From NCBI GenBank assembly GCA_032718475.1, contig JAUCBJ010007601.1, positions 37,773 through 101,772 of the forward strand: a DNA stretch of 64,000 nt. The letters are read 5' to 3'. The notes under the pieces were generated by a model that saw only the letters and a program-made list of their open reading frames with translations, was not told where the DNA came from and searched no databases. Of this stretch, positions 1 to 15,000 are shown one piece after another; the first letter of the stretch is position 1; each line of letters starts with the position of its first letter. The DNA is from Nemertoderma westbladi. Taxonomy: Eukaryota > Xenacoelomorpha > Nemertodermatida > Nemertodermatidae. The translations under genes were made by a program, and so were the position numbers.

Positions 1-3000
1 ACTACACTCTCTATTGCATCGTCTAATAGCCCTACAGTACTACTACACTCTCTATTGCATCGTCTAATAGCCCTACAGTACTACTACATTATCTACTGCA
101 TCGTCTAATAGCCCTACAGTACTACTACATTATCTACTGCATCGTTTAATAGGCCTAAAGTACTACTACATTATCTACTACATCGTCTAATAGCCCTACA
201 GTACTACTACATTATCTACTGCATCGTCTAATAGGCCTACAGTACTACAACATTACCTACTGCATCGTCTAATAGGCCTACAGTACTACTACATTATCTA
301 CTACATCGTCTAATAGCCCTACAGTACTACTACATTATCTACTGCATCGTCTAATAGGCCTACAGTACTACAACATTACCTACTGCATCGTCTAATAGGC
401 CTACAGTACTACAACATTATCTACTGCATCGTTTAATAGGCCTAAAGTACTACAACATTATCTACTGCATCGTTTAATAGCCCTACAGTACTACTACACT
501 CTCTATTGCATCGTCTAATAGCCCTACAGTACTACTACACTCTCTATTGCATCGTCTAATAGCCCTACAGTACTACTACATTATCTACTGCATCGTCTAA
601 TAGGCCTACAGTACTACTACATTATCTACTGCATCGTCTAATAGCCCTACAGTACTACTACACTCTCTACTGCATCGTCTAATAGCCCTACAGTACTACT
701 ACACTCTCTATTGCATCGTCTAATAGCCCTACAGTACTACTACACTCTCTATTGCATCGTCTAATAGCCCTACAGTACTACTACATTATCTATTGCATCG
801 TCTTATAGCCCTACAGTACTACTACATTATCTACTGCATCGTCTAATAGGCCTACAGTACTACTACACTCTCTATTGCATCGTCTAATAGCCCTACAGTA
901 CTACTACACTCTCTACTGCATCGTCTAATAGCCCTACAGTACTACTACACTCTCTACTGCATCGTCTAATAGGCCTACAGTACTACTACACTCTCTATTG
1001 CATCGTCTAATAGCCCTACAGTACTACTACACTCTCTACTGCATCGTCTAATAGCCCTACAGTACTACTACACTCTCTATTGCATCGTCTAATAGGCCTA
1101 CAGTACTACTACACTCTCTACTGCATCGTCTAATAGGCCTACAGTACTACTACACTCTCTATTGCATCGTCTAATAGCGCCTACAGTACTACTACACTAT
1201 CTACTGCATCGTCTAATAGCCCTACAGTACTACTACATTATCTACTGCATCGTCTAATAGGCCTACAGTACTACTACATTATCTACTGCATCGTCTAATA
1301 GCCCTACAGTACTACTACACTCTCTACTGCATCGTCTAATAGGCCTACAGTACTACTACACTCTCTATTGCATCGTCTAATAGCCCTACAGTACTACTAC
1401 ACTCTCTATTGCATCGTCTAATAGCCCTACAGTACTACTACATTATCTACTGCATCGTCTAATAGCCCTACAGTACTACTACATTATCTACTGCATCGTT
1501 TAATAGGCCTAAAGTACTACTACATTATCTACTGCATCGTCTAATAGCCCTACAGTACTACTACATTATCTACTGCATCGTCTAATAGGCCTACAGTACT
1601 ACTACACTCTCTACTGCATCGTCTAATAGGCCTACAGTACTACTACATTATCTACTGCATCGTCTAATAGCCCTACAGTACTACTACATTATCTACTGCA
1701 TCGTCTAATAGGCCTACAGTACTACAACATTACTCTACTGCATCGTCTAATAGGCCTACAGTACTACTACATTATCTACTGCATCGTCTAATAGCCCTAA
1801 AGTACTACAACATTATCTACTGCATCGTTTAATAGCCCTACAGTACTACTACACTCTCTATTGCATCGTCTAATAGCCCTACAGTACTACTACACTCTCT
1901 ATTGCATCGTCTAATAGCCCTACAGTACTACTACATTATCTACTGCATCGTCTAATAGGCCTACAGTACTACTACATTATCTACTGCATCGTCTAATAGC
2001 CCTACAGTACTACTACACTCTCTACTGCATCGTCTAATAGGCCTACAGTACTACTACACTCTCTATTGCATCGTCTAATAGCCCTACAGTACTACTACAC
2101 TCTCTATTGCATCGTCTAATAGCCCTACAGTACTACTATAATATCTATTGCATCGTCTTATAGCCCCACAGTACTACTACACTCTCTATTGCATCGTCTA
2201 ATAGGCCTACAGTACTACTACACTCTCTATTGCATCGTCTAATAGGCCTACAGTACTACTACACTCTCTACTGCATCGTCTAATAGGCCTACAGTACTAC
2301 TACACTCTCTACTGCATCGTCTAATAGGCCTACAGTACTACTACACTCTCTATTGCATCGTCTAATAGCCCTACAGTACTACTACACTCTCTACTGCATC
2401 GTCTAATAGGCCTACAGTACTACTACACTCTCTATTGCATCGTCTAATAGGCCTACAGTACTACTACACTCTCTACTGCATCGTCTAATAGGCCTACAGT
2501 ACTACTACACTCTCTACTGCATCGTCTAATAGGCCTACAGTACTACTACACTCTCTATTGCATCGTCTAATAGCCCTACAGTACTACTACACTCTCTACT
2601 GCATCGTCTAATAGCCCTACAGTACTACTACATTATCTACTGCATCGTCTAATAGCCCTACAGTACTACTACATTATCTACTGCATCGTCTAATAGCCCT
2701 ACAGTACTACTACACTCTCTATTGCATCGTCTAATAGGCCTACAGTACTACTACACTCTCTACTGCATCGTCTAATAGGCCTACAGTACTACAACATTAT
2801 CTACTGCATCGTTTAATAGGCCTAAAGTACTACAACATTATCTACTGCATCGTTTAATAGGCCTAAAGTACTACTACATTATCTACTGCATCGTCTAATA
2901 GGCCTACAGTACTACAACATTATCTACTGCATCGTCTAATCGGCCTACAGTACTACTACACTCTCTATTGCATCGTCTAATAGCCCTACAGTACTACTAC

Positions 3001-6000
3001 ACTCTCTATTGCATCGTCTAATAGGCCTACAGTACTACTACATTATCTACTGCATCGTCTAATAGGCCTACAGTACTACTACATTATCTACTGCATCGTC
3101 TAATAGGCCTACAGTACTACTACACTCTCTATTGCATCGTCTAATAGCCCTACAGTACTACTACACTCTCTATTGCATCGTCTAATAGCCCTACAGTACT
3201 ACTACATTATCTACTGCATCGTCTAATAGCCCTACAGTACTACGACATTATCTACTGCATCGTCTAATAGCCCTACAGTACTACTATATTATCTACTGCA
3301 TCGTCTAATAGCCCTACAGTACTACTACACTCTCTATTGCATCGTCTAATAGCCCTACAGTACTACTACACTCTCTATTGCATCGTCTAATAGCCCTACA
3401 GTACTACTACACTCTCTATTGCATCGTCTAATAGCCCTACAGTACTACTACATTATCTACTGCATCGTCTAATAGCCCTACAGTACTACTACATTATCTA
3501 CTGCATCGTTTAATAGGCCTAAAGTACTACTACATTATCTACTGCATCGTCTAATAGCCCTACAGTACTACTACACTCTCTACTGCATCGTCTAATAGGC
3601 CTACAGTACTACTACACTCTCTATTGCATCGTCTAATAGCCCTACAGTACTACTACATTATCTACTGCATCGTCTAATAGGCCTACAGTACTACTACATT
3701 ATCTACTGCATCGTCTAATAGCCCTACAGTACTACTACACTCTCTACTGCATCGTCTAATAGGCCTACAGTACTACTACACTCTCTATTGCATCGTCTAA
3801 TAGCCCTACAGTACTACTACACTCTCTATTGCATCGTCTAATAGCCCTACAGTACTACTACATTATCTACTGCATCGTCTAATAGCCCTACAGTACTACT
3901 ACATTATCTACTGCATCGTTTAATAGGCCTAAAGTACTACTACATTATCTACTACATCGTCTAATAGCCCTACAGTACTACTACATTATCTACTGCATCG
4001 TCTAATAGGCCTACAGTACTACAACATTACCTACTGCATCGTCTAATAGGCCTACAGTACTACTACATTATCTACTACATCGTCTAATAGCCCTACAGTA
4101 CTACTACATTATCTACTGCATCGTCTAATAGGCCTACAGTACTACAACATTACCTACTGCATCGTCTAATAGGCCTACAGTACTACAACATTATCTACTG
4201 CATCGTTTAATAGGCCTAAAGTACTACAACATTATCTACTGCATCGTTTAATAGCCCTACAGTACTACTACACTCTCTATTGCATCGTCTAATAGCCCTA
4301 CAGTACTACTACACTCTCTATTGCATCGTCTAATAGGCCTACAGTACTACTACATTATCTACTGCATCGTCTAATAGGCCTACAGTACTACTACATTATC
4401 TACTGCATCGTCTAATAGGCCTACAGTACTACTACATTATCTACTGCATCGTCTAATAGGCCTACAGTACTACTACACTCTCTATTGCATCGTCTAATAG
4501 CCCTACAGTACTACTACACTCTCTATTGCATCGTCTAATAGCCCTACAGTACTACTAAATATCTACTGCATCGTCTTATAGCCCTACAGTACTACTACAC
4601 TCTCTATTGCATCGTCTAATAGGCCTACAGTACTACTACACTCTCTATTGCATCGTCTAATAGGCCTACAGTACTACTACACTCTCTACTGCATCGTCTA
4701 ATAGGCCTACAGTACTACTACATTACTCTACTGCATCGTCTAATAGGCCTACAGTACTACTACACTCTCTATTGCATCGTCTAATAGCCCTACAGTACTA
4801 CTACATTATCTACTGCATCGTCTAATAGGCCTACAGTACTACTACATTATCTACTGCATCGTCTAATAGGCCTACAGTACTACTACATTATCTACTGCAT
4901 CGTCTAATAGGCCTACAGTACTACTACACTCTCTACTGCATCGTCTAATAGGCCTACAGTACTACTACACTCTCTATTGCATCGTCTAATAGCCCTACAG
5001 TACTACTACACTCTCTACTGCATCGTCTAATAGCCCTACAGTACTACTACATTATCTACTGCATCGTCTAATAGCCCTACAGTACTACTATATTATCTAC
5101 TGCATCGTCTAATAGCCCTACAGTACTACTACACTCTCTATTGCATCGTCTAATAGGCCTACAGTGCTACTACACTCTCTATTGCATCGTCTAATAGGCC
5201 TACAGTACTACTACACTCTCTATTGCATCGTCTAATAGCCCTAAAGTACTACTACATTATCTACTGCATCGTCTAATAGCCCTACAGTACTACTACACTC
5301 TCTACTGCATCGTCTAATAGGCCTACAGTACTACTACACTCTCTATTGCATCGTCTAATAGCCCTACAGTACTACTACACTCTCTATTGCATCGTCTAAT
5401 AGCCCTACAGTACTACTACACTCTCTATTGCATCGTCTAATAGCCCTACAGTACTACTACATTATCTACTGCATCGTCTAATAGCCCTACAGTACTACTA
5501 CACTCTCTATTGCTTCGTCTAATAGGCCTACAGTACTACTACATTATCTACTGCATCGTCTAATAGGCCTACAGTACTACTACATTATCTACTGCATCGT
5601 CTAATAGGCCTACAGTACTACTACAGTACATTATCTACTGCATCGTCTAATAGGCCTACAGTACTACTACATTATCTACTGCATCGTCTAATAGGCCTAC
5701 AGTACTACTACATTATATACTGCATCGTCTAATAGGCCTACAGTACTACTGCATTATCTACTGCATCGTCTAATAGGCCTACAGTACTACAGCATTATCT
5801 ACTGCATCGTTTAATAGGCCTAAAGTACTACTACATTATCTACTGCATCGTCTAATAGCCCTACAGTACTACTACATTATCTACTGCATCGTCTAATAGC
5901 CCTACAGTACTACTACATTATCTACTGCATCGTCTAATCGGCCTACAGTACTACTACACTATCTATTGCATCGTCTAATAGGCCTACAGTACTACTGCAT

Positions 6001-9000
6001 TATCTACTGCATCGTCTAATAGGCCTACAGTACTACAGCATTATCTACTGCATCGTTTAATAGGCCTAAAGTACTACTACATTATCTACTGCATCGTCTA
6101 ATAGCCATACAGTACTACTACATTATCTACTGCATCGTCTAATAGACCTACAGTACTACTACACTCTCTATTGCATCGCCTAATAGGCCTACAGCACTAC
6201 TACATTATCTACTGCATCGTCTAATAGGCCTACAGTACTACAACATTATCTACTGCATCGTTTAATAGGCCTAAAGTACTACAACATTATCTACTGCATC
6301 GTTTAATAGGCCTAAAGTACTACAACATTATCTACTGCATCGTTTAATAGGCCTAAAGTACTACTACATTATCTACTGCATCTTCTAATAGCCCTACAGT
6401 ACTACTACACTCTCTATTGCATCGTTTAATAGGCCTAAAGTACTACTACATTATCTACTGCATCGTCTAATAGGCCTACAGTACTACAACATTATCTACT
6501 GCATCGTCTAATAGGCCTACAGTACTACAGCATTATCTACTGCATCGTTTAATAGGCCTAAAGTACTACTACACTCTCTATTGCATCGTCTAATAGCCCT
6601 ACAGTACTACTACACTCTCTATTGCATCGTTTAATAGGCCTAAAGTACTACAACATTATCTACTGCATCGTTTAATAGGCCTAAAGTACTACTACATTAT
6701 CTACTGCATCGTCTAATAGGCCTACAGTACTACAAAATTATCTACTGCATCGTTTAATAGGCCTAAAGTACTACAACATTATCTACTGCATCGTTTAATA
6801 GGCCTACAGTACTACTACACTCTCTATTGCATCGTCTAATAGCCCTACAGTACTACTACATTATCTACTGCATCGTCTAATAGGCCTACAGTACTACAAC
6901 ATTACCTACTGCATCGTCTAATAGCCCTACAGTACTACTACACTCTCTATTGCATCGTCTAATAGCCCTAAAGTACTACGACATTATCTATTGCATCGTC
7001 TAATAGGCCTACAGTACTACTACATTATCTACTACATCGTCTAATAGCCCTACAGTACTACTACATTATCTACTGCATCGTCTAATAGGCCTACAGTACT
7101 ACAACATTACCTACTGCATCGTCTAATAGGCCTACAGTACTACTACACTCTCTATTGCATCGTCTAATAGCCCTACAGTACTACTACACTCTCTACTGCA
7201 TCGTCTAATAGCCCTACAGTACTACTACATTATCTACTGCATCGTCTAATAGCCCTACAGTACTACTACATTATCTACTGCATCGTCTAATAGCCCTACA
7301 GTACTACTACACTCTCCATTGCATCGTCTAATAGGCCTACAGTGCTACTACACTCTCTATTGCATCGTCTAATAGGCCTACAGTACTACTACACTCTCTA
7401 TTGCATCGTCTAATAGCCCTACAGTACTACTACATTATCTACTGCATCGTCTAATAGCCCTACAGTACTACTACACTCTCTACTGCATCGTCTAATAGGC
7501 CTACAGTACTACTACACTCTCTATTGCATCGTCTAATAGCCCTACAGTACTACTACACTCTCTATTGCATCGTCTAATAGCCCTACAGTACTACTACACT
7601 CTCTATTGCATCGTCTAATAGCCCTACAGTACTACTACATTATCTACTGCATCGTCTAATAGCCCTACAGTACTACTACACTCTCTATTGCTTCGTCTAA
7701 TAGGCCTACAGTACTACTACATTATCTACTGCATCGTCTAATAGGCCTACAGTACTACTACATTATCTACTGCATCGTCTAATAGGCCTACAGTACTACT
7801 ACTACATTATCTACTGCATCGTCTAATAGGCCTACAGTACTACTACATTATCTACTGCATCGTCTAATAGGCCTACAGTACTACTACATTATCTACTGCA
7901 TCGTCTAATAGGCCTACAGTACAACTGCATTATCTACTGCATCGTCTAATAGGCCTACAGTACTACAGCATTATCTACTGCATCGTTTAATAGGCCTAAA
8001 GTACTACTACATTATCTACTGCATCGTCTAATAGCCCTACAGTACTACTACATTATCTACTGCATCGTCTAATAGCCCTACAGTACTACTACATTATCTA
8101 CTGCATCGTCTAATCGGCCTACAGTACTACTACACTATCTATTGCATCGTCTAATAGGCCTACAGTACTACTGCATTATCTACTGCATCGTCTAATAGGC
8201 CTACAGTACTACAGCATTATCTACTGCATCGTTTAATAGGCCTAAAGTACTACTACATTATCTACTGCATCGTCTAATAGCCATACAGTACTACTACATT
8301 ATCTACTGCATCGTCTAATAGACCTACAGTACTACTACACTCTCTATTGCATCGCCTAATAGGCCTACAGCACTACTACATTATCTACTGCATCGTCTAA
8401 TAGGCCTACAGTACTACAACATTATCTACTGCATCGTTTAATAGGCCTAAAGTACTACAACATTATCTACTGCATCGTTTAATAGGCCTAAAGTACTACT
8501 ACATTATCTACTGCATCGTCTAATAGGCCTACAGTACTACAACATTATCTACTGCATCGTCTAATAGGCCTACAGTACTACAGCATTATCTACTGCATCG
8601 TTTAATAGGCCTAAAGTACTACTACACTCTCTATTGCATCGTCTAATAGCCCTACAGTACTACTACACTCTCTATTGCATCGTCTAATAGGCCTAAAGTA
8701 CTACAACATTATCTACTGCATCGTTTAATAGGCCTAACGTACTACTACATTATCTACTGCATCGTCTAATAGGCCTACAGTACTACTACATTATCTACTG
8801 CATCGTCTAATAGGCCTAAAGTACTACAACATTATCTACTGCATCGTTTAATAGGCCTACAGTACTACTACACTCTCTATTGCATCGTCTAATAGCCCTA
8901 CAGTACTACTACATTATCTACTGCATCGTCTAATAGGCCTACAGTACTACAACATTACCTACTGCATCGTCTAATAGGCCTACAGTACTACTACATTATC

Positions 9001-12000
9001 TACTACATCGTCTAATAGCCCTACAGTACTACTACATTATCTACTGCATCGTCTAATAGGCCTACAGTACTACAACATTACCTACTGCATCGTCTAATAG
9101 GCCTACAGTACTACTACATTATCTACTGCATCGTCTTATAGCCCTACAGTACTACTACACTCTCTATTGCATCGTCTAATAGGCCTACAGTACTACAACA
9201 TTACCTACTGCATCGTCTAATAGTCCTACAGTACTACAACATTATCTACTGCATCGTTTAATAGGCCTAAAGTACTACAACATTATCTACTGCATCGTTT
9301 AATAGGCCTAAAGTACTACTACATTATCTACTGCATCGTCTAATAGCCATACAGTACTACTACATTATCTACTGCATCGTCTAATAGGCCTACAGTACTA
9401 CTACACTCTATCCTGCATCGTCTAATAGGCCTACAGTACTACTACATTATCTCTGCATCGTCTAATAGGCCTACAGTACTACTACATTATCTACTGCATC
9501 GTCTAATCGGCCTACAGTACTACTACACTCTCTATTGCATCGTCTAATAGGCCTACAGTACTACTACACTCTCTATTGTATCGTCTAATAGCCCTACAGT
9601 ACTACTACACTCTCTATTGTATCGTCTAATAGGCCTAAAGTACTACTACACTCTCTATTGCATCGTCTAATAGCCCTAAAGTACTACTACACTCTCTATT
9701 GCATCGTCTAATAGGCCTACAGTACTACTACACTCTCTATTGCATCGTCTAATAGGCCTACAGTACTACTACATTATCTACAGCATCGTCTAATCGGCCT
9801 ACAGTACTACTACACTCTCTATTGCATCGTCTAATAGCCCTACAGTACTACTATACTCTCTATTGCATCGTCTAATAGGCCTACAGTACTACTACATTAT
9901 CTACGCATCGTCTAATAGGCCTACAGTACTACTACACTCTCTACTGCATCGTCTAATAGACCTACAGTACTACTACACTCTCTATTGCATCGTCTAATAG
10001 CCCTAAAGTACTACTACACTCTCTATTGCATCGTCTAATAGCCCTACAGTACTACTACATTATCTACTGCATCGTCTAATAGCCCTACAGTACTACTATA
10101 TTATCTACTGCATCGTCTAATAGACCTACAGTACTACTACACTCTCTATTGCATCGTCTAATAGGCCTACAGTACTACTACACTCTCTATTGCATCGTCT
10201 AATAGCCCTACAGTACTACTACACTCTCTATTGCATCGTCTAATAGCCCTACAGTACTACTACATTATCTACTGCATCGTCTAATAGCCCTACAGTACTA
10301 CTATATTATCTACTGCATCGTCTAATAGCCCTACAGTACTACTACACTCTCTATTGCATCGTCTAATAGGCCTACAGTACTACTACACTCTCTATTGCAT
10401 CGTCTAATAGGCCTACAGTACTACTACATTATCTACTGCATCGTCTAATAGCCCTACAGTACTACTACACTCTCTATTGCATCGTCTAATAGCCCTACAG
10501 TACTACTACATTATCTACTGCATCGTCTAATAGCCCTACAGTACTACTAAACTCTCTATTGCATCGTCTAATAGCCCTACAGTACTACTACACTCTCTAT
10601 TGCATCGTCTAATAGCCCTACAGTACTACTACACTCTCTATTGCATCGTCTAATAGGCCTACAGTACTACTACACTCTCTATTGGATCGTCTAATAGGCC
10701 TACAGTACTACTACACTCTCTATTGCATCGTCTAATAGGCCTACAGTACTACTACATTATCTACTGCATCGTCTAATAGGCCTACAGTACTACTACACTC
10801 TCTATTGCATCGTCTAATAGGCCTACAGTACTACTACATTATCTACTGCATCGTCTAATAGCCCTACAGTACTACTACACTCTCTATTGCATCGTCTAAT
10901 AGCCCTACAGTACTACTACATTATCTACTGCATCGTCTAATAGCCCTACAGTACTACTACATTATCTACTGCATCGTCTAATAGGCCTACAGTACTACTA
11001 CATTATCTACTGCATCGTCTAATAGGCCTACAGTACTACTACACTCTCTATTGCATCGTCTAATAGGCCTACAGTACTACTACATTATCTACTGCATCGT
11101 CTAATAGCCCTACAGTACTACTACACTCTCTATTGCATCGTCTAATAGCCCTACAGTACTACTACATTATCTACTGCATCGTCTAATAGCCCTACAGTAC
11201 TACTACATTATCTACTGCATCGTCTAATAGCCCTACAGTACTACTACATTATCTACTGCATCGTCTAATAGGCCTACAGTACTACTACACTCTCTATTGC
11301 ATCGTCTAATAGCCCTACAGTACTACTACACTCTCTATTGCATCGTCTAATAGGCCTACAGTACTACTACACTCTCTATTGCATCGTCTAATAGGCCTAC
11401 AGTACTACGTACTACTACATTATCTACAGCATCGTCTAATCGGCCTACAGTACAACTACACTCTCTATTGCATCGTCTAATAGCCCTACAGTACTACTAC
11501 ACTCTCTATTGCATCGTCTAATAGCCCTACAGTACTACTACACTCTCTATTGCATCGTCTAATAGGCCTACAGTACTACTACATTATCTACAGCATCGTC
11601 TAATCGGCCTACAGTACTACTACACTCTCTATTGCATCGTCTAATAGCCCTACAGTACTACTACACTCTCTATTGCATCGTCTAATAGGCCTACAGTACT
11701 ACGACATTATCTATTGCATCGTCTAATAGGCCTACAGTACTACTACACTCTCTATTGCATCGTCTAATAGGCCTACAGTACTACGACATTATCTATTGCA
11801 TCGTCTAATAGGCCTACAGTACTACTACACTCTCTATTGCATCGTCTAATAGCCCTACAGTACTACTACACTCTCTATTGCATCGTCTAATAGGCCTACA
11901 GTACTACTACACTCTCTATTGCATCGTCTAATAGCCCTACAGTACTACTACACTCTCTATTGCATCGTCTAATAGCCCTACAGTACTACTACATTATCTA

Positions 12001-15000
12001 CTGCATCGTCTAATAGCCCTACAGTACTACTACATTATCTACTGCATCGTCTAATAGGCCTACAGTACTACTACACTCTCTACTGCATCGTCTAATAGGC
12101 CTAAAGTACTACTACACTCTCTACTGTATCGTTTAATAGCCCTACAGTACTACTACACTCTCTACTGCATCGTCTAATAGGCCTACAGTACTACTACATT
12201 ATCTACTGCATCGTCTAATAGCCCTACAGTACTACTACACTCTCTATTGCTTCGTCTAATAGCCCTACAGTACTACTACAGTACATTATCTACTGCATCG
12301 TCTAATAGGCCTACAGTACTACTACATTATCTACTGCATCGTCTAATAGGCCTACAGTACTACTACATTATCTACTTCATCGTCTAATAGGCCTACAGTA
12401 CTACTGCATTATCTACTGCATCGTCTAATAGGCCTACAGTACTACAGCATTATCTACTGCATCGTTTAATAGGCCTAAAGTACTACTACACTCTCTATTG
12501 CATCGCCTAATAGGCCTACAGCACTACTACATTATCTACTGCATCGTCTAATAGGCCTACAGTACTACAACATTATCTACTGCATCGTTTAATAGGCCTA
12601 AAGTACTACAACATTATCTACTGCATCGTTTAATAGGCCTAAAGTACTACTACATTATCTACTGCATCGTCTAATAGGCCTACAGTACTACAACATTATC
12701 TACTGCATCGTTTAATAGGCCTAAAGTACTACAACATTATCTACTGCATCGTTTAATAGGCCTAAAGTACTACTACATTATCTACTGCATCGTCTAATAG
12801 CCCTACAGTACTACTACATTATCTACTGCATCGTCTAATAGGCCTACAGTACTACAACATTACCTACTGCATCGTCTAATAGGCCTACAGTACTACTACA
12901 TTATCTACTACATCGTCTAATAGCCCTACAGTACTACTACATTATCTACTGCATCGTCTAATAGGCCTACAGTACTACAACATTACCTACTGCATCGTCT
13001 AATAGGCCTACAGTACTACTACATTATCTACTGCATCGTCTTATAGCCCTACAGTACTACTACACTCTCTATTGCATCGTCTAATAGGCCTACAGTACTA
13101 CAACATTACCTACTACATCGTCTAATAGTCCTACAGTACTACAACATTATCTACTGCATCGTTTAATAGGCCTAAAGTACTACAACATTATCTACTGCAT
13201 CGTTTAATAGGCCTAAAGTACTACTACATTATCTACTGCATCGTTTAATAGCCCTACGTACTACATTATCTACTGCATCGTCGAATAGGCCTACAGTACT
13301 ACTACACTCTATCCTGCATCGTCTAATAGGCCTACAGTACTACTACATTATCTCTGCATCGTCTAATAGGCCTACAGTACTACTACACTCTCTATTGCAT
13401 CGTCTAATAGGCCTACAGTACTACTACACTCTCTATTGCATCGTCTAATAGGCCTACAGTACTACTACATTATCTACAGCATCGTCTAATCGGCCTACAG
13501 TACTACTACACTCTCTATTGCATCGTCTAATAGCCCTACAGTACTACTATACTCTCTATTGCATCGTCTAATAGGCCTACAGTACTACTACATTATCTAC
13601 CGCATCGTCTAATAGGCCTACAGTACTACTACATTATCTACTGCATCGTCTAATAGCCCTACAGTACTACGACATTATCTACAGCATCGTCTAATCGGCC
13701 TACAGTACTACTACACTCTCTATTGCATCGTCTAATAGCCCTACAGTACTACTACACTCTCTACTGCATCGTCTAATAGGCCTACAGTACTACTATATTA
13801 TCTACCGCATCGTCTAATAGCCCTACAGTACTGCTACATTATCTACTGCATCGTCTAATAGCCCTACAGTACTACTACATTATCTACTGCATCGTCTAAT
13901 AGACCTACAGTACTACTACACTCTCTATTGCATTGTCTAATAGGCCTACAGTACTACTACATTATCTACCGCATCGTCTAATAGGCCTACAGTACTACTA
14001 CATTATCTACTGCATCGTCTAATAGCCATACAGTACTACTACACTCTCTATTGTATCGTCTAATAGGCCTACAGTACTACTACACTCTCTACTGCATCGT
14101 CTAATAGGCCTACAGTACTACTACATTATCTACTGCATCGTTTAATAGGCCTACAGTACTACTACATTATCTACTGCATCGTCTAATAGCCCTACAGTAC
14201 TACTACACTCTCTATTGCATCGTCTAATAGCCCTACAGTACTACTACATTATCTACTGCATCGTCTAATAGCCCTACAGTACTACTATATTATCTACTGC
14301 ATCGTCTAATAGCCCTACAGTACTACTACACTCTCTATTGCATCGTCTAATAGGCCTACAGTACTACTACACTATCTATTGCATCGTCTAATAGGCCTAC
14401 AGTACTACTACACTCTCTATTGCATCGTCTAATAGCCCTAAAGTACTACTACATTATCTACTGCATCGTCTAATAGCCCTACAGTACTACTACACTCTCT
14501 ACTGCATCGTCTAATAGGCCTAAAGTACTACTACATTATCTACTGCATCGTCTAATAGGCCTACAGTACTACTAAATTATCTACTGCATCGTCTAATAGG
14601 CCTACAGTACTACAACATTATCTACTACATCGTCTAATAGCCCTACAGTACTACTACACTCTCTATTGCATCGTCTAATAGCCCTAAAGTACTACTACAC
14701 TCTCTATTGCATCGTCTAATAACCCTACAGTACTACTACACTCTCTATTGTATCGTCTAATAGGCCTACAGTACTACTACACTCTCTATTGCATCGTCTA
14801 ATAGCCCTACAGTACTACTACACTCTCTATTGCATCGTCTAATAGGCCTAAAGTACTACTACACTCTATATTGCATCGTCTAATAGGCCTACAGTACTAC
14901 TACATTATCTACTGCATCGTCTAATAGGCCTACAGTACTACTACATTATCTCTGCATCGTCTAATAGGCCTACAGTACTACTACATTATCTACTGCATCG

